From JACRCT01 sp049841135 (GTDB lineage: Bacteria; Myxococcota; Myxococcia; Myxococcales; UBA5297), in the NCBI GenBank assembly GCA_049841135.1, contig JASGHK010000008.1, positions 682,001 to 746,000 on the forward strand: 64,000 nt of DNA, read 5' to 3'. Shown piece by piece: positions 10,021-18,873 of the stretch. The number at the start of each line of letters is the position of its first letter. The first letter of the stretch is position 1. Both the position numbers and the translations under genes were made by a program. A model generated the notes under the pieces. The model searched no databases. It was not told the origin of the DNA and saw only the letters and a program-made list of their open reading frames with translations.

Positions 10021-10272
10021 CTACTTCTTGTCGCGGGTGCCGCAGCTGCTGACGTTCGCCGCGGTCGGGCACGACGAGGTGCCACCGCGCACGCAGCCCT
10101 TGGCCTTGCAGTACTTGTCGCCGTCGGACTCGCTGCCCGAGTAGCAGCAGTACTGGCGGGCCTTGCACTCGCCGGTGCTCTCCGACTTGCAGATGATCGC
10201 CCCATCCGCGAACGCGGTCGCCGACAGGCCCATCGCACACACCGCGGCCAACGCAACCAGCATCTCCCTCAT
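10021..10272 (-). CDS. Small secreted Cys-rich protein
   Basis: An 83-residue protein starts with ATG (5' base 10272) behind a strong GGAGGGA ribosome site. A classical signal peptide (MREMLVALAAVCAMGLSATAFA) is followed by about 60 residues with eight cysteines (IICK, GECK, QYCCYSG, KYCKAKGC, SSCP, SSCG) and a lysine-rich end. The even number of cysteines suggests up to four disulfides in a secreted mini-protein. I recognise no family. It is monocistronic between a terminator hairpin downstream and the palindromic region upstream. Confidence 0.65.
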   Translation of the reverse strand: MREMLVALAAVCAMGLSATAFADGAIICKSESTGECKARQYCCYSGSESDGDKYCKAKGCVRGGTSSCPTAANVSSCGTRDKK

Positions 10273-10542
10273 GGCACTCCCTCCAGGCTTCGAAGTGGAA
10301 CGGCCCGCCAAGGCTAGCTGGTCACCCCCGCCGCTTCCAGTCCGTGGTCCCCGCACGAGCCCGCCCTTATCCCTGCTCCGATGACCGCGCCCTCCTCTTC
10401 TCCGCATCCGACCACGCCGCCTACCAGGAGGCCGTGAAGGAGGCGCTGCGTCGCTAGCGACGGCCCCAAGCCGGCAACTTGGTCCACGTGGACCAAGTAG
10501 GTGCCGTGGACCAAGTAGGCCCCGAGGCAGGCGACGACCGCG
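10273..10542 (+). other. Non-coding gap with possible gene remnant
   Basis: This 270-base gap holds the operator-like palindrome annotated separately. In one forward frame from about 10380 to the TAG at 10455-10457 it reads like a real protein C-terminus (LLFSASDHAAYQEAVKEALRR) without an obvious start. This may be the tail of a lost gene; the call is weak. Confidence 0.25.
10479..10519 (+). promoter_or_regulatory. Perfect 18-bp palindrome with overlapping direct repeat
   Basis: TTGGTCCACGTGGACCAA at 10479-10496 is a perfect inverted repeat. Its right half continues into GTGGACCAAGTAGG (10488-10501), repeated exactly at 10506-10519, an 18-base offset. The cluster ends 23 bases before the ATG of the sirtuin-like gene. 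Architecture and position fit a dimeric-repressor operator; the regulator is unknown. Confidence 0.5.
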
Positions 10543-11205
10543 ATGCCCGAGGGCCGGCAACGTGCCGAGCCGGCGATCACCCCGCTGACCCCTCAGGCCG
10601 TCGACCGGATCGCCGGCCTGCTCGCCGAAGCCGACCACGTCCTCATCGGCGCGGGCGCAGGGATGAGCATCGACGGGGCTTCGTCGTCACCAGCGACGCC
10701 GACGATCTCTTCGAGCGGCAAGGCTTCGACCCTCGGCGGCTCTGGACCCGCCAGGGCAGCTACGGCCGGCTGCAGTGCCTGGGCCCGTGCAGCCCCGAGT
10801 CGACCTGGCCCTCGCGGCCGTTCGATCGACCTCACGACCGAGGAGCTGACCGATCCGGCGCTCGTTCCGCGCTGCCCGCGCTGCGGCGGCGAGGCGATGC
10901 TGAACGTGCGCGGCGGCGACTGGTTCCTCGAGACACCCTATGAGCCGCAAGGCGAGCGCTTCGTCGCCTGGGCGCGCGAAGCCTCCAAGGGCCGCCTGTT
11001 GGTGCTGGACGTCGGCTCGGGCTTCAACACGTCCACCGTGGTGCGCTGGTTCGTCGAGAGCCTCGCGCTCGGCCACCCGGAGGCCACCTTCGTGCGGGTG
11101 AACGCGGCGCACCCGGAGGTCTCACGCGAGCTGGGCCTGCGCGGCCTGGGCATCGCCTCGGCGGGTGCTCCTCTGTGGGCCGCCCTCGCCGCTCGCCGCC
11201 CCTGA
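10543..11205 (+). pseudogene. Broken Sir2-family (sirtuin-like) gene
   Basis: The N-terminus shows the sirtuin NAD motif (LIGAGAGMSID). It should then continue with SG(I/L)PDFR and roughly 70-90 residues before the VVTSNVDG segment. Here GMSIDG is joined almost directly, out of frame, to FVVTSDADDLFERQGFD and LQCLGPCSPE. A second shift at GTTCG 10820-10823 returns to the frame encoding the Zn-binding CPRCGGEAM and a plausible sirtuin C-terminus ending at 11205. The second shift matches the window-wide T-insertion error. The first is a real internal loss of sequence or an assembly collapse. The deacetylase core is incomplete, so no activity is expected from this form. Confidence 0.6.
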
Positions 11206-11286
11206 CGGCGGGCCGGGACGGCGCCGGAAAATGCCCCGCCCCGGTTCGGGGTTGTACGGAATGGGCACCATCCGCCCATTCCCTCC

Positions 11287-14200
11287 ATGAACCCCGACAC
11301 TCCCTGGATCGAGCCAGCCCTTGTGCCCAAGCCGGCGAGCCCCCGGCGCCCTCCCCCGAAGGCGAGCGTCCCGGTCTCGTCCGAGCCCCTGTGGTTCAAG
11401 GACGCCATCTTCTACGAGCTGCGCGTCCGGGCGTTCTTCGACGGCAACGACGACGGCATCGGCGACTTCGCCGGCCTGACCGAGAAGCTGGGCTACCTGC
11501 AGGACCTGGGCGTCAACACGCTCTGGCTGCTGCCCTTCTACCCCTCGCCGCTGCGCGACGACGGCTACGACATCTCCGACTACGCCGACGTCCACCCCGA
11601 CTGCGGCACGCTCTCGGACTTCCGGGTGTTCCTGCGCGAGGCGCACCGCCGGGGCCTGAAGGTGGTCACCGAGCTGGTGCTCAACCACACGAGCGACCAG
11701 CACGCCTGGTTCCAGCGCGCCCGCCGCGCGCCGCCGGGCAGCAAGGCGCGCGACTACTACGTCTGGAGCGACACACCCGACCGCTACGCCGAGGCCCGGG
11801 TCATCTTCCAGGACTTCGAGCGCTCGAACTGGACCTGGGACCCGGTCGCCAAGGCCTACTTCTGGCACCGCTTCTACTCGCACCAGCCGGACCTGAACTT
11901 CGACAACCCCGCCGTGCGCCGGTCGATGCTGCAGGCGGTCGACTTCTGGCTGGGGCTGGGCGTCGACGGCCTGCGCCTGGACGCGGTGCCCTACCTCTTC
12001 GAGCGCGAGGGCACGAGCTGCGAGAACCTCCCGGAGACGCACGCCTTCCTGCGCGAGCTGCGCGCGCACGTCGACCGGCACTTCCCTTCGCGGATGCTGC
12101 TCGCCGAGGCGAACCAGTGGCCGGAGGACGCCGCCGCCTACCTGACCGGCGCCGACGAGTGCCACATGGCGTTCCACTTCCCGATCATGCCCAGGCTCTT
12201 CGTCTCGCTGCAGATGGAGGACCGCTTCCCCATCACCGACATCCTGGCGCAGACCCCGGAGCTGCCGGAGCACAGCCAGTGGGCGCTCTTCCTGCGCAAC
12301 CACGACGAGCTGACGCTGGAGATGGTGACCGAGGAGGAGCGCGACTTCATGTACCAGGTGTACGCGCGCGACCGGCGCATGCGCATCAACCTGGGCATCC
12401 GCCGCCGGCTGGCGCCGCTGCTCTCCAACGACCGGGCGACCATCGAGCTCTTGAAGGCGCTCCTCTTCTCGCTGCCCGGCACCCCGGTCCTCTACTACGG
12501 GGACGAGATAGGGATGGGCGACAACGTCTACCTGGGCGACCGCAACGGCGTGCGCACGCCCATGCAGTGGAGCCCCGACCGCAACGCCGGCTTCAGCAAG
12601 GCCAACCCCCAGCAGCTCTACCTGCCGGTGGTCGTGGACCCCGAGCACCACTACGAGGCGGTGAACGTCGAGGCGCAGCAGCGCAACCCCACCTCGCTCC
12701 TGTGGTGGACCAAGCGGCTCATCGCGCTGCGGCGCCGCTTCAAGGCGTTCGGGCGCGGCTCGATTCGAGTTCCTGCACCCCGAGAACTTCCGCGTCCTGG
12801 CCTTCACCCGCGCCTTCAAGGACGAGCAGCTCCTGGTGGTCGCGAACCTCTCGCGCTTCGCGCAGCACGTCGAGCTGGACCTCTCGCGCTTCCAGGGCCG
12901 CGTCCCGGTGGAGCTCTTCGGCGGCACCGCCTTCCCCGCCATCGGCGAAGGCCGCACGCCGATGACCCTGGGGCCGCATGGCTTCTACTGGTTCAGCCTG
13001 CAGGAGGCCGACCGGCCGTCGGTGACGGACGCGGCGGGGCGGCCCGCGGCGCCGCCCGTCGTGCGTGCCGGCGCGCCGCTGCAGCTCTTCCGCGGCGAGG
13101 GCCGGCGCGAGCTCGAGTCGCTGCTGCCCGGATGGCTGCGCTCGGCGCGGTGGTTCGGCGGCAAGGCCCGGCCGATCAAGAAGGTGGCCGTGCGCGACGT
13201 CATCCCCTTGCGGGCCGAGCCCACCGCCGCCCACCTCGTGCTCGCGCAGATCGAGTACGAGGGCACCTCGCCGGAGACCTACGCGTTGCCGCTCTCCTAC
13301 GTCTTCGGCGAAGACGCCCGCGCGCTGCGCGAGAAGCACCCCTCCGCCGTGGTCGCCTCGGTGCAGGGCCCCGCCGGCGAGGGCGTGCTTGCGGACGCCA
13401 TGGTCTCCGCCGAGGTGCAGTCCGGCCTGCTGGAGCTCCTCGCCCGCGGCCGCCCGCTGCGCGGCGAGCACGGAGACCTGGTGCCGAGCCGCGAGCCGGC
13501 GTTCCGCGACCTGGGCGGCTACGAGGCGCTGCCTCCGCGCGCCGTCGGCGCCGAGCAGAGCAACTCCTCGGTCGTCTACGGCGAGAAGCTGGTCCTCAAG
13601 CTCTTCCGGCGGCTCGAGGAGGGCCCCGGGCCGGAGCTGGAGTTGGGTGAGCACCTGTCGCGGCGCGGCTTTCCCCACGCGCCTCCGCTCGCCGGGGCGC
13701 TGCGCTACCGCCAGGGCCGTACCGAGCCGACCACGGTCGCGGTGCTGCACGGCTTCGTGCACAACCACGGCGACGCCTGGCAATACAGCCTCGACGAGCT
13801 CTCGCGGTTCTTCGAGCGGGCGCTGACGGAGCCGCTGGCCGTCGGGGTCCCCAAGGACGAGGTCGTGGAGCTGCTCGACCGGCAGCCGCCCGACCAGGTG
13901 GTCGAGCTGGTCGGGCCGTACCTGGGGGCGGCACAGCTGCTCGGCCGCCGCACCGCCCAGCTGCACGCGGCGCTGTGCGACGGGTCCCCGGAGTCGGACT
14001 TCGCCCCGGAGGCCTACTCGTCGCTGTACCAGCGCTCCATCTACCAGTCGATGCGCAACCACTCCGGCCGGGTGCTTCGGCTGCTGCGGCGCAGCTTGCC
14101 GACGCTGCCCGACGCGGTCCGCCCGAAGGCCGAGCGGGTGCTCGCGCTGGAGGGAGCCCTGCACCGGCGCTTCGAGCCGTTCCTGCGCCAGCGCCTCCAC

Positions 14201-14680
14201 ACGCAGCGCATCCGGATCCACGGCGACTACCACCTCGGGCAGGTGCTCTACACCGGCAAGGACTTCGTCATCGTCGACTTCGAGGGAGAGCCGGCCCGGC
14301 CGCTCGAGGACCGCCGGCGCAAGCGCTCCGCCCTGCGCGACGTCGCCGGGATGCTGCGCTCCTTCCACTACGCCTCGGTCGCCGCCGCCGGGCGCCACCT
14401 CGCGAGCGCTCTCGCCACCCCGGGGTCCGAGCCGACGGTCCGGACCTGGGCCGCGCTGTGGCAGGCCTGGACGAGCCGCGCCTACCTGGCGGCCTGGCTC
14501 GAGGAGTCGGGGACCGCGCCGTTCGTGCCGCCGACCCGCGACGAGCTGCGGGTGATGCTCGCCGCGTTCACCGTGGAGAAGGCGCTCTACGAGGTCGCCT
14601 ACGAGCTCAACACCCGCCCGGCCTGGGTCTCGGTGCCTCTCGACGGGATCTTGAGGCTCGTCGGCGAGCAGGGGCACTAG
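11287..14680 (+). CDS. treS: Trehalose synthase-maltokinase fusion (frameshifted)
   Basis: Residues 40-570 are a GH13 trehalose synthase that interconverts trehalose and maltose, with catalytic D232 (GLRLDAVPY), E274 (LLAEANQWP) and D340 (NHDELTLEM). Residues 600-1130 are a maltokinase (Mak/Pep2) with WFGGKARP, the phosphotransfer HGDYHLGQV near 977 and DFEGEP near 997; it makes maltose-1-phosphate with ATP. Fusions of this kind feed the GlgE alpha-glucan pathway; no glgE is in the window. The frame shifts at GATTC 12762-12766; removing a T restores GRGSIEFLHPEN, the conserved TreS sequence, and a 1130-residue protein. The start is uncertain because no clear ribosome site precedes ATG 11287. 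Confidence 0.9.
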
Positions 14681-14689
14681 CTGGGCTTC

Positions 14690-14922
14690 GGGCTGCGGGC
14701 TTCGGGCTTCGGGTCAAGCCGCCCTGCCTGTTTTCGGTGCCCAGTGCCAAGCCGGGCTGCGGGCTTCGGGCTTCGGGTCAAGCCGCCCTGCCTGGTGTCG
14801 GTGCCCAGTGCCAAGCCGGGCCTCGGGCTGCGGGCTTCGGGTCAGACCGCCCTGCCTGGTGTCGGTGCCCAGCGGCCAAGCAGGGCTTGCCCCCAGCCCG
14901 CATCCGGTCAAGCCGCCCGGCC
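14690..14922 (+). repeat. 64-bp tandem repeat, three copies plus a partial
   Basis: The block GCCCTGCCTG recurs at 14721, 14785 and 14849, an exact 64-base period. Each unit carries GGGCTTCGGG-type runs, TCAAGCCGCC and GTGCCCAGTGCCAAG. The array fills the gap between the treS stop and the insertion element, and a degenerate fourth unit ends at 14922. It is non-coding. Confidence 0.8.
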
Positions 14923-14952
14923 TAGTACGGCGCACCGAAAATTCTTTCCGGG
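14923..14952 (+). repeat. Left terminal inverted repeat of the IS630 element
   Basis: Begins TAGTACGGCGCACC and ends CTTTCCGGG. It pairs with the right end at 16415-16444 at 23 of 30 positions, counting the flanking TA. Confidence 0.8.
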
Positions 14953-14991
14953 ATCCGTGAATGTCCTCGGGGCAAAAACCCACGAAGGGGC

Positions 14992-16089
14992 ATGCCTGGT
15001 CCGCAAGCAATCAAGGTCATCATTCCCGAGAAGATTCGCGCGGAGTTGGAAGCAGCCGCGAGGATGGAGTGCGGTTCGCACCGCGACGTGGTCCGGGCGC
15101 GAATCGTCCTGCTGGCTGAGCAGGGGCTGACCAACCCGGAGATCGCAAGGCGTGCCGGCTGCACCGAGCGGAATGTCTACCGCTGGCGGACTCGATTCGC
15201 GCTGAACCCATCGATGGACAGCCTGAAAGACCGTGGCCGCACCGGCCGTCCGGCCCGAGTCGGCGTCGACGTGCGCTGTGGGCTCATCAAGCTGGCCTGC
15301 GAGCGGCCGGACAAGGAGAAGGCGCCTCTGCGGGACGTCTGGACGCATGCCGCCTTGCGGGCCGCGCTCGAGGCCGAAACCGGCGAGCGGATCAGCCTCA
15401 CCGAGATCGGGCGCATCCTGAAGGCGGCGGAGTTGAGGCCGCATCGAGTCCGCTACTGGCTCCATAGCCCGGACCCGGACTTCCGGCCCATGGTCCAGCG
15501 CATCTGTGACCTGTACGTCTCGCCGCCGCCGGGCGCCTCGGTGGTCTGCATCGACGAGAAGACCTGCATCCAGGCGCTCGAGCGAAAGCATCTCGGACGG
15601 CCGGCGGCGCCGGGGCGGGAAGGTCGGCGCGAGTTCGAGTACATCCGCCACGGCACCCGCGCGCTCATCGCTGCCTTCGACGTCCGCACCGGCAAGGTCT
15701 TCGGGCAGCTCCGGAAGCGGCGCACCGCGGCCGACCTCGACGCTTTCATGGAGGCGCTTGCTCGCCGCTATCCCCGCGGCCCGGTGTACGTCATCTGGGA
15801 CAACCTCAACATCCACCATGGCGACGCCTGGGTCCGCTTCAACAAGCGGCACGGCGGACGGTTCCACTTCGTCTACACGCCCAAACACGCCTCGTGGGTC
15901 AACCAGGTCGAGATCTGGTTCGGCATCCTGCAACGGCGAATCATCAAGAACGCGAACTTCGCCACACCCGAGGCGATGGTGACGCGCATCGAGGACTTCA
16001 TCCGCTACTGGAACGACTTCGAGGCGCACCCCTTCCGCTGGACATTCCGCGGTCGCTTCCATGACGATGGCTCGCGCCACGCCGCTTGA
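14992..16089 (+). CDS. IS630-family DDE transposase
   Basis: The uninterrupted 365-residue protein has an N-terminal helix-turn-helix (GLTNPEIARRAGCTERNVYRW, residues 45-65). It carries the DDE catalytic triad of the family: D in VCIDEKTC (near 185), D in IWDNLNIHHG (near 268) and E in HASWVNQVEIWF (near 304). Length and motifs are complete, so the element may still be active. The start ATG 14992 follows the left inverted repeat by 40 bases. Confidence 0.92.
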   Translation: MPGPQAIKVIIPEKIRAELEAAARMECGSHRDVVRARIVLLAEQGLTNPEIARRAGCTERNVYRWRTRFALNPSMDSLKDRGRTGRPARVGVDVRCGLIKLACERPDKEKAPLRDVWTHAALRAALEAETGERISLTEIGRILKAAELRPHRVRYWLHSPDPDFRPMVQRICDLYVSPPPGASVVCIDEKTCIQALERKHLGRPAAPGREGRREFEYIRHGTRALIAAFDVRTGKVFGQLRKRRTAADLDAFMEALARRYPRGPVYVIWDNLNIHHGDAWVRFNKRHGGRFHFVYTPKHASWVNQVEIWFGILQRRIIKNANFATPEAMVTRIEDFIRYWNDFEAHPFRWTFRGRFHDDGSRHAA

Positions 16090-16108
16090 GCGGCGGGCAC
16101 GCGAGCCC

Positions 16109-16430
16109 ATGAACAAGAGCGACGACGGCCGACGCACAGCCGAGCAGCTCCTCTGCGAGCACCCCGAGCACAAGCACCTGCGCGTGCGCGCCAAGGGCGA
16201 CCTCGTGACGCTGGAGTCGGGCCCGGAGGACGACCCGATTCCCCACCTGCGCTTCCGCCGCGCCACCGTGCAGTGGTGGTACCTCGGAGATGCCCACGCA
16301 CACTGGCCGCTGGGAAAAGACTCCCTACCGCGCGACCATGCGCGAGCTATTCGCCATTGTTGAGGAGCAATTCGGCTGGACTCTGGAACCAGTGAATATT
16401 CCTGGTGATTTCAACCCAGAAAGATCTTAG
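16109..16430 (+). CDS. Passenger ORF inside the IS element (frameshifted)
   Basis: ATG 16109 begins 20 bases after the transposase stop. The frame reads MNKSDDGRRTAEQLLCEHPEHKH to VQWWYLGD, then shifts near 16280-16300 (an extra C in GCCC fits). It continues TGRWEKTPYRATMRELFAIV to a stop at 16428-16430, inside the right inverted repeat. The repaired protein has 106 residues. I do not recognise the family; it has no transposase or toxin signature. Its containment within the element ends argues that it moves with the IS. Confidence 0.55.
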
Positions 16431-16444
16431 GGCGCGCAGTACTA
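16415..16444 (-). repeat. Right terminal inverted repeat of the IS630 element
   Basis: The reverse complement begins TAGTACTGCGCGCC and ends CTTTCTGGG, matching the left end. It contains the stop codon of the passenger ORF. Confidence 0.8.
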
Positions 16445-16495
16445 GTGCCGGTGCCAAGCGTCCCGAAGCCCGCAGCCCGAAGCCCGAAGCCCGAC
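16445..16495 (-). repeat. Inverted remnant of the 64-bp repeat family
   Basis: Read on the minus strand, this segment has the same GGGCTTCGGGCTTCGGGCTG and CTTGGCAC elements as the tandem array left of the IS, in opposite orientation. The insertion element is therefore bracketed by members of one repeat family. Confidence 0.65.
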
Positions 16496-16644
16496 GTTGT
16501 CCATGATCGGGCGTGAGGGGCCTGGGCCCCACCGCCGCTAGATCCCCACGGCCCCCGTTCGAGGTATCGAGCAGCCCTCGTTCCGAGGCGCCGCCGCCAT
16601 CCGCTGGCCGTGCGAATGCGGCGTTGCCTCGCCTGGGAGGGCCG

Positions 16645-18591
16645 ATGGGGCGGGCCGCGCCATCCGATTCGGGCACCTGCCTCGCCTTCGTCTGCCGGTG
16701 CGGGCCGAACCTCGCCGGCCACCTCGACCTCGAGGCCGTCGGCGCGGCGCTCCGCGCGGACCGGCGGGTGGGCACCACCCTCTTCCACGACACCCTGTGC
16801 ACGCCGCAGGGCCAGCAGTTCCTGGTGCAGTCGCTGCGCGACTCCGGCCTGACCCGCTTCGCGGTCGTCGGCTGCTCAGCGCGGGAGCACGAGGGCACCT
16901 TCCGCGAGGCCTGCCGCCAGGCGGGGCTCAACCCGTACCTGTTCGCCATGGCCAACGTGCGCGAGCAGTGCGCCTGGGTCTGCACCGACAAGGAGGCGGC
17001 CACCGCCAAGGCGAGCGCGCTCGCTCGGGCCGCGGTGGCCCGCGCCGTGGCCCTCGAGCCTCTCGAGGAGCGCGAGGTCGAGTGCTGCGCGGACGCGCTG
17101 GTCGTCGGCTCCGGCGTCGCCGGACTGACCGCCGCCAAGGCCCTCGCCGAGGCGGGGCGCAAGGTGGTGCTCGTCGAGCGTGCTGAGAGCGCGGGCGGCC
17201 GGGTGGCCGTCCTCGCCGACCTCTTCCCCGACCTCGAGTGCGCCTCGTGCATGCTCGACCCGCTGGTGGACGACGTGCTGCACCACCCCAACGTCGAGTT
17301 CCTGGCGCTGAGCGAGGTGGTCGACCTGGTCGGCCGGCGCGGCGCCTTCGCGGCGCGCATCCGCCGGCGGCCGCGCCGGGTCGACGCCGCGGGCTGCTAC
17401 GGCTGCGGGACCTGCCTCGAGGCCTGTCCGGCTCCGGGCGTCTCCGGCTACGACCCGGGCGCCGTCCAGAAGGCCATCCACTTCGCCTACACCGGCGCCG
17501 TCCCGCACGTCCCCTACGTCGACCCTCGCTGCTGCCTGAACCTGACCGGCGGCGGCGCGTGCTCGGCGTGCGAGGCGGCCTGCCCCTTCGGCAACATCCA
17601 CCTCGACGAGCAGGAGCGGCTCGAGGAGCGCCGCATCGGAGCGGTCATCGTCGCCACCGGCGATGTGCCCCAGGCGCGCGACCCCTCTCTCCCGGCAGGC
17701 GTCGTCACCGCCTACGAGCTCGAGCGGATGCTCAACCAGGCCGGGCCGACCCAGGGCGCGGTGCGCGTCCCGGCGACCGGACGCGAGCCCGAGACCATCG
17801 CCTTGCTGCGCTGTGCCGACGGCCGTGGAGAGGGGCCCATCGCCGAGTGCTCGGGTCTGTGCTGCGCGAGCTTCGACAAGTACATCGCCATGCTGCGCAA
17901 GCACCTGCCCGAGGCCCGCATCTACGATCTGGGCGGCGAGCGCCGTCGCGGCGGACCGGCGATGCCCGAAGACGGGCGGCTGCTTCGCCTCTCGCTCGGT
18001 CCCTCGGGGCGCTACCGCGTCGCAGGGGATCCGGCCGGCCGAGGGACGACGACGATCGACTGGGACGGCGCCAGTGGGCGGAGCCGCCTGGTGGTCGACC
18101 TCGCCGTCGTTGCCCCGCCGCTCGTCGGCTCCGAAGGAACGGCGGCGGTCGCCCATGCCCTGCGGCTGGAGCTCGGGCCCCGAGGATTCGTAGTCCCCGA
18201 GCACGCGCGGCTGCGCCCGTTCTTGACGCGCGCCGAGGGCGTGTTCGTGGCCGGCTCGGCGCAGCGGAGCAAGCCCGTGCCCGAGGCCGCGACGGCGGGC
18301 GCCGCGGCGGCGGGCGCGGTGCTCTCGGCGCTTCAACCCGGAAGAAAGCTGCGGCTCGACCCGCTCTGCGCCTCCATCGACGCCCAGCGCTGCGGCGCCT
18401 GCGGCGTCTGCGCCTCCGGCTGCCCCTACCAGGCCATCACCCGCCGAGTCGACACCGGCCGGTACGCCGTCGACGAGAACCTCTGCCGGGGCTGCGGCTG
18501 CTGTGCCGCCTCGTGCCCGTCCGCCGCCGCACGCTCGCCCCACTTCGAGCAGGCGCAGCTTCGCGCCGAGCTCGCCGCGCTTCTGCAGTGA
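16645..18591 (+). CDS. hdrA: HdrA-like FAD/iron-sulfur oxidoreductase
   Basis: ATG 16645 follows GGGAGG with good spacing and gives 648 residues, the usual HdrA length. Visible are the N-terminal VCRCGPN segment, an FAD-binding GSGVAGLTAAKAL (near 155), the HdrA cysteine segment LECASCMLDP (near 198), ferredoxin-like clusters CYGCGTCLEACP (near 251) and CSACEAACPFGN (near 304), and a C-terminal 2x[4Fe-4S] domain (CGACGVCASGCP near 583, CRGCGCCAASCP near 614). HdrA is the flavin-based bifurcating subunit of heterodisulfide reductase-hydrogenase complexes and accepts electrons through MvhD. It heads the eleven-gene locus. HdrB and HdrC are absent, so the high-potential acceptor is unknown. Confidence 0.85.
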   Translation: MGRAAPSDSGTCLAFVCRCGPNLAGHLDLEAVGAALRADRRVGTTLFHDTLCTPQGQQFLVQSLRDSGLTRFAVVGCSAREHEGTFREACRQAGLNPYLFAMANVREQCAWVCTDKEAATAKASALARAAVARAVALEPLEEREVECCADALVVGSGVAGLTAAKALAEAGRKVVLVERAESAGGRVAVLADLFPDLECASCMLDPLVDDVLHHPNVEFLALSEVVDLVGRRGAFAARIRRRPRRVDAAGCYGCGTCLEACPAPGVSGYDPGAVQKAIHFAYTGAVPHVPYVDPRCCLNLTGGGACSACEAACPFGNIHLDEQERLEERRIGAVIVATGDVPQARDPSLPAGVVTAYELERMLNQAGPTQGAVRVPATGREPETIALLRCADGRGEGPIAECSGLCCASFDKYIAMLRKHLPEARIYDLGGERRRGGPAMPEDGRLLRLSLGPSGRYRVAGDPAGRGTTTIDWDGASGRSRLVVDLAVVAPPLVGSEGTAAVAHALRLELGPRGFVVPEHARLRPFLTRAEGVFVAGSAQRSKPVPEAATAGAAAAGAVLSALQPGRKLRLDPLCASIDAQRCGACGVCASGCPYQAITRRVDTGRYAVDENLCRGCGCCAASCPSAAARSPHFEQAQLRAELAALLQ

Positions 18592-18621
18592 ACCCCGCAG
18601 TCCGCGAAGAAGGAGCCGACC

Positions 18622-18844
18622 ATGGCCGTCAAGGAGGCTCAACGCCCTCGGGATGAAGTGCCCGCAGCCCGTCCTCAAAGTCGCCGCGCTGGTCCCGCAG
18701 ATGGCCCCGGGCGACACGCTGAAGGTCTCGGGCAACTGCCCCACCTTCGAGGCCGACGTCCGCAAGTGGGCCGAGCGGATGAAGAAGACCATCCTCGCCG
18801 TCGAGAAGCTCCCCGACGGCCTGCTCATCCACATCCAGTTCTGA
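18622..18844 (+). CDS. tusA: TusA-family sulfur carrier (frameshifted)
   Basis: ATG 18622 reads MAVKE, then the frame breaks at GAGGCTC 18634-18640. Restoring GAGCTC gives MAVKELNALGMKCPQPVLKV, the canonical TusA N-terminus with the sulfur-carrying Cys of the CPxP motif (residue 13). The repaired protein has 73 residues. TusA proteins carry persulfide sulfur in tRNA thiolation, sulfur oxidation or Fe-S trafficking. Its place directly after hdrA resembles hdrA-tusA pairings in sulfur-metabolising bacteria. A link to HdrA or hydrogenase chemistry is inference. Confidence 0.8.
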
Positions 18845-18873
18845 TCCGCCCCCTCGCCCGGAGCCCTTCCGCC

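Larger units (their letters stand above)
14925..16442 (+). mobile_element. IS630-type insertion element with passenger ORF
   Basis: The 1518-bp element is bounded by a TA dinucleotide on both sides (14923-14924 and 16443-16444), the target duplication typical of IS630/Tc1-mariner elements. Including the TA, the ends form 30-bp imperfect inverted repeats (23 of 30 matching). It encodes a complete DDE transposase and a second small ORF. It sits 200 bases upstream of hdrA and within a repeat family, so it may affect hydrogenase expression. Confidence 0.85.

Noticed and set aside
10380..10457. Short coding-like tail before the sirtuin gene as a separate gene
   Set aside because: No start codon or upstream coding sequence could be linked to it; kept only as a note on the gap.
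14681..14930. CRISPR-like array
   Set aside because: The 64-bp units are repeated over their whole length with no unique spacers between identical repeats, and no cas genes are nearby.
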